A stretch of 23,655 nucleotides of DNA, from positions 1 through 23,655 of the IMG/VR virus record IMGVR_UViG_3300020215_000140, one strand, 5' to 3'. This stretch comes from a virus. This document shows, in pieces, positions 1 through 3,925 of the stretch (position 1 is its first letter; each line of letters begins with the position of its first letter). Below the pieces are notes generated by a model that saw nothing but the letters and a program-made list of their open reading frames with translations, searched no databases and was not told the origin of the DNA. The translations under genes and the position numbers were made by a program.

Positions 1-873
1 TTTAAGTCCCGCTATATGGAGTATTCGCGGACTAACAAAAACCCTCAGACGCACTATCGGGACACGTTAGCTTTCCGCATGGTGGAGGAGGTGTACCCCA
101 TAAAGCACTTACGGGAAATGACGCCTGATTTAATGGAGCGCTTAAAGGAGCTTTGGCTACAGCGGGGGGTTAAAAAGCCATCGATCAACCGGGCGCTCTC
201 GGCGTTAAAGGCGGCCATGCGGAAAGCGGAGGATTGGAAGTATCGGCCTTTTGAAAACTGGACCAGGGTACACTACCTCAAAACCCCGAAAGCACGATTG
301 CATTGGTACACCTTGGAGGAGTTAAAGCGGTTGCGGGATCGGTGTAAAGGGATCTGGTTGACGGGGTTCATGCTGGGATGGGAAGCGGGGTTACGGCCAG
401 CCGAAAAACTGCGCTTGGAATGGGCAGACGTATACTGGCACTCTAACAAACTCCACATTAGAGAGGCCAAGGGGGAGAAAGAGCGCTGGGTCCCGATGTC
501 AAAGCCATTGCGATCCTATCTTGAGGCCTTGCCGAAGGGGTCTACGTTCGTCCTAGGCGATGAGAAACCGAACGAGAAGGTATGGGCCGCCTATTGGCGC
601 AAGATCGTGCGGAGCGTCCGGCTGAAAGGGTCTGAGTATACCCTGCGACACTCGTTCGCCAGCCATTTAGCCATGGCCGGGGTTCCGCTGAAGAAGATAG
701 CGGAGTTGATGGGTAACACGGTGAAAGTCGTTGAAGACCACTACGCGCACCTATGCCCTGATTCGCTCATCTCTTCCATTGACAGCCTCCCCAAAATCGG
801 CCATTCCGGTGGTTCCGCTTTAATGCCGGGCCCTTTGGACCAGAGAGGCCTTGATAAGACTGTACAGGTTTGA
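1..873 (+). CDS. Tyrosine recombinase / phage integrase (5' end cut by window)
   Basis: Site-specific recombinase of the lambda-integrase/XerD family, which would integrate or excise the element at att sites. The frame is open to the window edge and the codons before the Met at 16 fit the usual core-binding start, so the gene very probably begins outside the window. Numbering from that Met: an alpha-helical core-binding region lies at about 1-95 and the catalytic domain at about 95-260. Visible catalytic positions are Arg127 (GLRPAE), Lys152 in the hairpin AKGEKERWVP, Arg211 in YTLRHSFASHL, and nucleophile Tyr243 in HYAHL. The usual His of HxxR is Tyr208, and the usual GH before the nucleophile is GN (Asn234). 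Both are seen in some active phage integrases. The last 35 or so residues form a low-complexity tail. The minus-strand genes converge on it. Confidence 0.93.
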   Translation, partial: FKSRYMEYSRTNKNPQTHYRDTLAFRMVEEVYPIKHLREMTPDLMERLKELWLQRGVKKPSINRALSALKAAMRKAEDWKYRPFENWTRVHYLKTPKARLHWYTLEELKRLRDRCKGIWLTGFMLGWEAGLRPAEKLRLEWADVYWHSNKLHIREAKGEKERWVPMSKPLRSYLEALPKGSTFVLGDEKPNEKVWAAYWRKIVRSVRLKGSEYTLRHSFASHLAMAGVPLKKIAELMGNTVKVVEDHYAHLCPDSLISSIDSLPKIGHSGGSALMPGPLDQRGLDKTVQV

Positions 874-927
874 TAAGCTCGACGGTAAAGGGGAAAAGGG
901 GCCCCAACCACGACGAGAAAAGGGGCC
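851..927. repeat. Two short direct-repeat pairs at the integrase 3' end
   Basis: TTGATAAG occurs at 851-858 and 870-877, the second copy covering the integrase stop. GAAAAGGGGCC occurs at 893-903 and 917-927. Arm-type sites or the attachment core often lie beside int, so this is a candidate attP area. No second att copy is in the window to prove it. Confidence 0.25.
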
Positions 928-969
928 TCGTCGGGGCGTCCCTTCCTGGGCATAATTTTCCGACGAGGC
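911..969 (-). terminator. Possible terminator between converging transcripts
   Basis: A perfect 10-bp inverted repeat, GCCTCGTCGG at 925-934 and CCGACGAGGC at 960-969, lies just past the last minus-strand gene. On the minus strand the stem is followed by CCCTTTTCTCG, a weak U-tract. A nested alternative hairpin pairs CGACGAG (911-917) with CTCGTCG (927-933). The position between convergent genes suits termination, but the short T-run makes this uncertain. Confidence 0.4.
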
Positions 970-1001
970 ATATTCCGCTTAGTTCCGGTATGGCGGGGTT
1001 T

Positions 1002-1160
1002 TTAGGCGGCGTCTTTCACGTCCAGGATATCGGTATCAACGTCGCTCTGGGCCTGGATCATGCCATTACGCCATTGGGCGCGGGCTTCTTCCGGGGTCTT
1101 CGCTTCAGTCAACACCACGATCCGCACGACACGCACTACGGTAACAAGGTACTTCGTCAT
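1002..1160 (-). CDS. Small hypothetical protein, 52 aa
   Basis: I do not recognise this protein. It begins with ATG after CCTAGGAGACCCCCA, which puts an AGGAG ribosome site about 8 nt upstream. The product opens with a run of beta-prone residues (KYLVTVVRVVRIVVL, residues 3-17). An acidic-basic helix with the TPEEARAQW pattern follows (about 22-30), and the end is acidic. The beta strand followed by 'PEEA' helix layout resembles many short phage accessory proteins, but no function follows from that. It is the last gene of the minus-strand mini-operon, 37 nt after the ribbon-helix-helix-like gene, and ends near a possible terminator at 925-969. Strand, start site and amino-acid pattern support a real gene. 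Confidence 0.6.
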   Translation of the reverse strand: MTKYLVTVVRVVRIVVLTEAKTPEEARAQWRNGMIQAQSDVDTDILDVKDAA

Positions 1161-1197
1161 TGGGGGTCTCCTAGGCGCGGCTTATTTGGGGGTCTTT

Positions 1198-1365
1198 TCA
1201 ATCCGGCTTAAACCCGGATGCTTTGTCTAAGTGCTTCTTCGCCCATTCCGAGACAGACAGCCCTTCCTTCTTCGCGGCTTTGTCATACGCCTCTTTGCGG
1301 CTGACGACTTCTTTCGGCGGTCCAATGTAGATATTCAAGTTAATTGGCACAAACTTATCGGTCAT
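1198..1365 (-). CDS. Ribbon-helix-helix-like small DNA-binding protein, 55 aa
   Basis: A 55-residue basic protein starting at ATG 1365 with an AGGGGGAA ribosome site 4-5 nt upstream. A beta-prone segment (FVPINLNIYI, about 5-14) is followed by a helix (SRKEAYDKAAKKEG, about 22-35). The Ser-Val-Ser-Glu-Trp turn-and-helix (37-46) matches the 'GLSxSEW' signature of Arc/MetJ/CopG ribbon-helix-helix proteins. Members of that fold usually bind palindromic operators as dimers and often repress their own promoter. Here a palindrome covers the promoter of this operon (1584-1600), and a related half-matching site lies just upstream of this gene (1388-1398). It may therefore be the regulator of the minus-strand operon, or an antitoxin-like or Arc-like repressor without a partner. 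Fold assignment is from pattern only; the regulatory role is inference. Confidence 0.6.
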   Translation of the reverse strand: MTDKFVPINLNIYIGPPKEVVSRKEAYDKAAKKEGLSVSEWAKKHLDKASGFKPD

Positions 1366-1387
1366 GATTCCCCCTGTTATGTTCTGA

Positions 1388-1398
1388 CATGACAGGAT
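1388..1398. promoter_or_regulatory. Second operator-like site
   Basis: CATGACAGGAT here matches 10 of 11 bases of CATGACATGAT in the promoter palindrome (1588-1598). It lies about 23 bp upstream of the start of the ribbon-helix-helix-like gene. It could be a secondary binding site of the same repressor. Confidence 0.35.
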
Positions 1399-1416
1399 GA
1401 TAGATAAAAAAGGGGG

Positions 1417-1473
1417 CTAATGCGAGAAGCGCACAGGCTTGGTTGCAATGAGTCTCATGGTTAGTTCCTCCAT
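1417..1473 (-). CDS. Very short open frame, 13 or 18 aa
   Basis: ATG 1458 is preceded by GGAGGAACTAACC, a strong Shine-Dalgarno, and gives a 13-residue peptide (RLIATKPVRF core). An in-frame ATG at 1473 would give 18 residues. The start follows the stop of the upstream mini-gene by 2 nt, an arrangement typical of translational coupling. The peptide is too short to recognise. It could be a leader peptide for the downstream ribbon-helix-helix-like gene. Confidence 0.3.
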   Translation of the reverse strand: MEELTMRLIATKPVRFSH

Positions 1474-1544
1474 TCCGTTCCGTTCGTTTGGTATTCCGTT
1501 ACATACGCCCATAAAACCCACATAGGTGTAATCATGGTTAGTTC
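1455..1544 (-). repeat. 13-bp repeat around two consecutive starts
   Basis: TCATGGTTAGTTC occurs at 1455-1467 (with the first base shared in its flank) and 1532-1544. Read on the minus strand it is GAACTAACCATGA, a stop codon, CC, then ATG. Each copy has a purine-rich ribosome site just upstream. Confidence 0.6.
1461..1535 (-). CDS. Very short open frame, 24 aa
   Basis: First open frame after the minus-strand promoter. It encodes a Trp/Tyr-rich 24-residue peptide (starts MITPMWVLWAYV) ending 2 nt before the next ATG. An AAGGAG motif lies 13 nt before this ATG, and between them is a three-codon minimal frame (ATG GTG AAC TAA) with the same 2-nt gap. The 13-bp sequence around both starts is identical (see the repeat at 1455-1544). 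Possible leader peptide; coding status unproven. Confidence 0.3.
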   Translation of the reverse strand: MITPMWVLWAYVTEYQTNGTEWRN

Positions 1545-1580
1545 ACCATCTCCTTTCGGGGTTTGTTGTCTCACATACAT

Positions 1581-1610
1581 ACTATATCATGACATGATAT
1601 GTGATATCAA
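1581..1610 (-). promoter_or_regulatory. Sigma70-type promoter of the minus-strand operon
   Basis: On the minus strand TTGATA (1610-1605) and TATAGT (1586-1581) are separated by 18 bp, each one or two bases from consensus. Transcription would start near 1574, about 40 nt before the first mini-gene. The whole -10 and most of the spacer lie under a palindrome, so repression by steric block is likely. Confidence 0.65.
1584..1600. promoter_or_regulatory. Palindromic operator overlapping the minus-strand promoter
   Basis: ATATCATG-A-CATGATAT is a perfect 8-bp inverted repeat around one central base. It overlaps the -10 and spacer of the promoter at 1581-1610. This is the classical position of a repressor operator. 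The ribbon-helix-helix-like product of 1198-1365 is the obvious candidate ligand, but this is inferred. Confidence 0.6.
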
Positions 1611-1703
1611 GCACAAAATAGCGGGGGTGGAAAAATAAAAAACAAGTGTATGAGGGGCCAAATTTCCCGGTCATTTACCGTCGAGGAGGAGGAAAGGACC
1701 CGA

Positions 1704-1739
1704 GAACCCCCCCTAGACAAATGGGGAAAGTCATGTAGA
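1704..1739 (+). promoter_or_regulatory. Repeated 36-bp element, copy A (promoter-like)
   Basis: AGAACCCCCCCT, 10 variable bases, then GGAAAGTCATGTAGA. The same layout recurs at 3165-3200 with equal spacing and one change in the 15-base right block. A weak sigma70-like reading exists: TAGACA at 1714-1719, 16 bp, TAGATT at 1736-1741. Copy A heads the structured region and small plus-strand genes; copy B heads the terminase leader. This suggests a shared, perhaps activator-dependent, phage promoter. Both copies can also be read as a peptide pattern (EPPL-x3-GKSCR), but copy B has no start codon in that frame. Confidence 0.5.
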
Positions 1740-1742
1740 TTT

Positions 1743-1864
1743 GTTGTAACTCACGGCCTGCTGTAGGCCGATTGCGTGATGGAGAGTCCTGACCGGACCT
1801 GTTGCCTTTGTGTGATGTTACAGAGCCACCCGTCATGCACTATAACGCCCGTGGAGACGGACTC
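1743..1864 (+). ncRNA. Candidate structured RNA (three-way junction)
   Basis: No convincing gene covers this stretch. Complementary segments suggest a junction. TGTAAC (1745-1750) pairs with GTTACA (1817-1822) and encloses two hairpins: TCACGGCCT (1751-1759) with AGGC...CGTGA (1765-1779), and GTCC (1786-1789) with GGAC (1795-1798). An alternative 6-bp pairing of GAGTCC (1784-1789) with GGACTC (1859-1864) would break the second hairpin, as in a switch. It starts directly after repeat copy A. It matches no RNA family I recognise. By-eye folding only. Confidence 0.3.
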
Positions 1865-1942
1865 AGTTAAACAGATAGCACCTCTCTGCGCGTGAAGAAG
1901 GCTTGAAGCGCCTTAGACATGGCGAAGAGTCAACTGTCATCG

Positions 1943-2018
1943 AGAGACGGCAAAACGACCCGCTTTCTTTTTCTTTTTACCCTTTTTCTTTTTCTTTAGG
2001 TTGCCGTTTTCCGTCTCT
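1943..2018. other. Long hairpin with polypyrimidine loop
   Basis: AGAGACGG-C-AAAACG (1943-1957) pairs with CGTTTT-CCGTCTCT (2005-2018), giving 14 bp with one bulged C. The loop of about 47 nt is almost pure pyrimidine, mostly CTTTTT repeats broken by ACCC (1961-1998). It is not followed by a T-run, so it is not an intrinsic terminator on the plus strand. On the minus strand the loop could be read as a lysine-rich peptide. Confidence 0.55.
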
Positions 2019-2026
2019 ACTACTTT

Positions 2027-2374
2027 ATGCCTTTTACTCACTACTGCCGTTATCATGTTCTCAAGAGGTCGGGTCAGTTCGGTTTCGGGTTTCAACGCTG
2101 GATTGAACGATGCCGTTGCGGTCGTAGTGTGGCCGTGCATATATCGTGGTCACATAACGGTAATAGGGCTACGGCTAGGTCCGCTAAACATTGGTTCGAT
2201 CAAGAAGGACGATTAGTGCGGGTTACCGGTATGGATGGAGGATTGCCAGATCAGGAGGATCAACTGGAAGGCAGGGAAAGGAGGGAGGATCGGGAGGACC
2301 CTTCACCACAGAGAGAGCCAGCGGAAATCCCCGATCCTGGGCCTTTAGACCCGTCATCCGGTGATAATGCCTAA
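2027..2374 (+). CDS. Doubtful open frame with CxCG motif, 115 aa
   Basis: The only start in the frame is ATG 2027, and no ribosome site precedes it. Residues after about 25 look protein-like: RWIERCRCGRSVAVH (a CxCG knuckle), then AKHWFDQEGRLVRV, then a strongly acidic and proline-rich tail ending PLDPSSGDNA. Before that the sequence is less convincing. The 'HWFDxEGRxV' pattern is common in small zinc-binding phage proteins, but I cannot name a family. It overlaps a lysine-rich minus-strand frame (1937-2140) that I reject. A real gene with a non-standard or frameshifted start, a decayed gene, or a chance frame are all possible. Confidence 0.35.
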   Translation: MPFTHYCRYHVLKRSGQFGFGFQRWIERCRCGRSVAVHISWSHNGNRATARSAKHWFDQEGRLVRVTGMDGGLPDQEDQLEGRERREDREDPSPQREPAEIPDPGPLDPSSGDNA

Positions 2375-2381
2375 AAACATG

Positions 2382-2491
2382 CAAAACGATGCGATAATTC
2401 AACAAATGGTTCCTGACTCGCATTGTTACATGCCTAATACCCCTCATACCCCTCAAGTGTCCTACACAAAACGATGCGTAAAATCAACAAA
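2382..2491. repeat. 25-bp direct repeats, 85 bp apart
   Basis: CAAAACGATGCG at 2382 and 2467 begins two 25-bp copies (2382-2406, 2467-2491) that agree at 22 of 25 positions and both end TCAACAAA. Between them is a perfect 9-bp tandem repeat, ATACCCCTC (2437-2445, 2446-2454). The surrounding DNA is locally AT-rich. The 279 bases between 2375 and 2653 hold no gene I accept. Confidence 0.7.
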
Positions 2492-2525
2492 CGCAAATTC
2501 TCACTACCATGATAAGCTGTATTAT

Positions 2526-2578
2526 ATTTCATCATGGTTGGGTCTAACGGCCCAGAGACCCCGGCACCCCCATGAAAT
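2526..2578. other. Nested hairpins in the gene-poor region
   Basis: An outer 7-bp stem pairs ATTTCAT (2526-2532) with ATGAAAT (2572-2578). It encloses an inner 6-bp stem, GGGTCT (2540-2545) with AGACCC (2556-2561). No T-run follows. Function unknown. Confidence 0.45.
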
Positions 2579-2612
2579 CGATCAAGTGAACCTTAACGTT
2601 CCTACCCCCTGC

Positions 2613-2631
2613 GCCAAATACGGAATTTGGC
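2613..2631. other. Short perfect hairpin
   Basis: GCCAAAT (2613-2619) and ATTTGGC (2625-2631) form a 7-bp stem with an ACGGA loop, about 20 bp before the first small gene of the plus-strand cluster. No T-run follows, so termination is unlikely. It could shape the leader of that cluster. Confidence 0.5.
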
Positions 2632-2653
2632 TTCCGTCGGAGTATACGATTCC

Positions 2654-2746
2654 ATGCGTTATTTAGACACGTTTTCTATGTTGCCTTCCGAGATGATTCA
2701 TAAAAGCGCTGTAGATGTTTGTTTTGGGTATGACGATGCCCTATAA
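2654..2746 (+). CDS. Possible small protein, 30 aa
   Basis: ATG 2654 has a GGAG motif 11 nt upstream. The 30-residue product (MRYLDTFSMLPSEMIHK...) has no recognisable domain. It overlaps the next small frame by 17 bp, as seen throughout this cluster, which is the main support for it. It could be a chance frame. Confidence 0.3.
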   Translation: MRYLDTFSMLPSEMIHKSAVDVCFGYDDAL

Positions 2747-2819
2747 GCAAATCGTCGGGTCGATTGTTTTTGCGGTGATGACGGTGTTGGGGTTACTGAC
2801 ATGGAAATACCCGAGTTAG
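2730..2819 (+). CDS. Possible small membrane protein, 29 aa
   Basis: ATG 2730, inside the end of the preceding frame, opens a 29-residue peptide. One hydrophobic segment (IVGSIVFAVMTVLGLLTW, about 8-25) is flanked by Lys before and Lys-Tyr-Pro after, which is a typical single-pass helix. The ribosome site is weak (GGG). The stop overlaps the start of the zinc-ribbon gene by 19 bp. Small one-helix proteins are common in phage early or lysis regions, but nothing here decides the role. Confidence 0.42.
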   Translation: MTMPYKQIVGSIVFAVMTVLGLLTWKYPS

Positions 2820-2959
2820 AGAAATGTTTAGAGTGTGAAGGGGCGCTTGTGTTATGCCAGAACAAACAATGTGAGCATGACGACTTGTACTATTACTGCG
2901 CGGCATGCGGATTGCATTTTCACTATATCCCGAGTTTGCGAGCCTGGGCCGGGATCTGA
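2801..2959 (+). CDS. Small zinc-ribbon protein, 52 aa
   Basis: Starts at ATG 2801 with a TTGGGG stretch 8 nt upstream. Two CxxC knuckles, Cys9/Cys12 (KCLEC) and Cys33/Cys36 (YCAACG), are separated by 20 residues, a regular spacing for a one-zinc ribbon. An acidic HDD turn and a Tyr-Tyr-Tyr strand lie between them. The C-terminus is HFHYIPSLRAW. Such mini-ribbons usually bind nucleic acid or a protein partner; which one is unknown. It is the third member of an overlapping small-gene cluster, and the next gene starts 11 nt after its stop. Confidence 0.65.
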   Translation: MEIPELEKCLECEGALVLCQNKQCEHDDLYYYCAACGLHFHYIPSLRAWAGI

Positions 2960-2970
2960 GGAGATTCAGC

Positions 2971-3165
2971 GTGACCTTGACATGCGTTTACTGCGACGAA
3001 GAAATTCCGGAAGGCTGCGGGATGTTTGGCCGGGGCCATGCGGCCTATTGCGATAGCCATTGTCTGAATATGGGGAAATGCGCGCGCAAGTTCGGCGTCT
3101 TTAAACGACCGGCGCCGCAACGCCGATACGTCCTCGGAAAACGACGCCGGCCTGAATCATTCTAG
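2971..3165 (+). CDS. Small cysteine-rich basic protein, 64 aa
   Basis: I choose GTG 2971 because GAGGAG lies 6-7 nt upstream; the frame remains open further upstream but overlaps the previous gene. Cysteines at 5, 8, 16, 27, 31 and 37 (CVYC, EGCG, YCDSHC, KC) suggest a compact zinc-binding fold. The last 25 residues are rich in Arg and Lys (PQRRYVLGKRRR), suited to nucleic-acid binding. The N-terminal CxxC with 'EEIPEG' resembles short zinc-finger proteins found in many phages. The stop codon (TAG at 3163-3165) lies at the first base of repeat copy B, so this gene ends the cluster and the late-region leader starts immediately. Confidence 0.65.
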   Translation: MTLTCVYCDEEIPEGCGMFGRGHAAYCDSHCLNMGKCARKFGVFKRPAPQRRYVLGKRRRPESF

Positions 3166-3200
3166 AACCCCCCCTTGTAAATCGCGGAAAGTCCTGTAGA
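3165..3200 (+). promoter_or_regulatory. Repeated 36-bp element, copy B (promoter-like)
   Basis: AGAACCCCCCCT, 10 variable bases, then GGAAAGTCCTGTAGA, matching copy A at 1704-1739. A weak sigma70-like reading is TTGTAA (3175-3180), 16 bp, TAGAGT (3197-3202), the same spacing as copy A. It lies directly before the hairpin leader and the terminase genes, so it is a good candidate for the late promoter. The C-rich block and the GGAAAGTC block are better conserved than the -10, hinting at a protein-binding site. Confidence 0.5.
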
Positions 3201-3208
3201 GTTATATC

Positions 3209-3278
3209 AAGCGCTTTAAGTGCGGCAGACAGATTTGCCGGACTTTGAGCGCTATTTTTTAGCCCACTTAAAGCGCTT
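3209..3278 (+). promoter_or_regulatory. Attenuator-like leader with two exclusive hairpins
   Basis: AAGCGCTTTAAGTG (3209-3222) can pair perfectly over 14 bp with CACTTAAAGCGCTT (3265-3278). Its first 12 bases from 3210 can instead pair with ACTTTGAGCGCT (3242-3253, 10 Watson-Crick pairs), and TTTTTT follows at 3255-3260, which is an intrinsic-terminator layout. Both forms share the inner hairpin CGGCA/TGCCG (3223-3227, 3236-3240). The long form sequesters the terminator's T-run. An alternative is three copies of a protein site (ACTTnnAGCGCT, first inverted), for example a pac site for the small terminase. Confidence 0.6.
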
Positions 3279-3328
3279 TGGGCCGGGCGTGGAGTGAACC
3301 TTAGCGGGATCGTCCACGTACCGCTTTG

Positions 3329-3925
3329 ATGGATCGCCTCGAAGAAGCGAAAGCCCTTGCCGAAGAATTCTCGACTGCGGCCCGAAAATTGGTGCCAAGT
3401 CCAGACGGTAAAACCATTTTCGCGCCCCTCCTAGCCGATAAGCAGCTGCTCGATTTGCGGTTTAAAGAACTCCAAATCCAACGGGCCGTGAAAGCCGCGC
3501 TGACCGCCGCGCTCCAATCCAAAGTGTTTATCGATCCCGAAGAGGCGTTGACTCAAGCCTGTCTGGAAACGGGCATTGACCGCGAATGGGCGCGGAACTA
3601 TTTTGCCAGTCCTCGCTACAAGAAATGGTTTGTCGATCGGATGGAAGAAATTTCCGCGAACTTGGGGCTATCGATTGAATACCTTGCGCTTAAACATAAG
3701 CAGAACATCGAAGGCGACATTAAGCTGACCAGCGGGCAGCTCGAAAGCCTAAAAGAGTTGGGTGACCGCTTCTGGCCGAAAATTTCACGGATCGAACATC
3801 AGGTCGAAACAAAACAATCGACAACGCTTGACGATCTGCCGGATTTTCAGCGCCGCGTGGACGAACTGGAAGAAAAATTGCGCTCGTCGATCCCCACGGA
3901 GGGACTCTTTGACCCCGGAACCTGA
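3329..3925 (+). CDS. terS: Terminase small subunit (predicted)
   Basis: Predicted DNA-recognition subunit of the packaging motor, 198 aa from ATG 3329. The assignment rests on position directly before the large terminase and on an all-helical layout. An N-terminal helix (about 1-15) is followed by a helix-turn-helix-like segment, 'IDPEEALTQACLETGIDREWARNYFASPRYKKWF' in outline (about 70-103). Next come long helices (about 105-165) ending in a likely oligomerisation region, and an acidic coiled tail (about 170-190). The Shine-Dalgarno is poor. An 11-codon frame starting GTG 3294 stops at TGA 3327-3329, sharing a base with this ATG, so translation may be coupled to it. The C-terminus overlaps the large subunit by 17 bp. 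Confidence 0.65.
   Translation: MDRLEEAKALAEEFSTAARKLVPSPDGKTIFAPLLADKQLLDLRFKELQIQRAVKAALTAALQSKVFIDPEEALTQACLETGIDREWARNYFASPRYKKWFVDRMEEISANLGLSIEYLALKHKQNIEGDIKLTSGQLESLKELGDRFWPKISRIEHQVETKQSTTLDDLPDFQRRVDELEEKLRSSIPTEGLFDPGT

Noticed and set aside
870-1211. Plus-strand frame of 113 codons after the integrase
   Set aside because: It runs antisense to a well-supported minus-strand small gene (1002-1160) that has its own ribosome site, and reaches the stop end of another (1198-1365). The composition looks like a shadow frame.
1650-1766. 38-codon plus-strand frame (MRGQISRSFTVEEEER...) reading through repeat copy A
   Set aside because: No ribosome site precedes it. The matching peptide at copy B lacks a start codon, so a DNA element is more likely; the possibility is noted in the finding on the repeat.
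1937-2140. Minus-strand frame with a lysine-rich tail (KKKKKGKKKKK)
   Set aside because: No ribosome site at any start, and the lysine run is explained by the pyrimidine loop of the hairpin at 1943-2018. It also conflicts with the more protein-like plus-strand frame at 2027-2374.
2190-2202. GGTTCGATC resembling a tRNA T-loop
   Set aside because: Only 3 bp of T-stem can pair, and no acceptor or anticodon stem is present. It lies in the HWFDQ codons of the 2027 frame.
2367-2666. Plus-strand frame of about 99 codons beginning MPKNMQND
   Set aside because: Low-complexity and rich in His/Cys/Pro without pattern. The frame covers direct repeats and hairpins whose two copies are read in different frames, which is unlike a gene.
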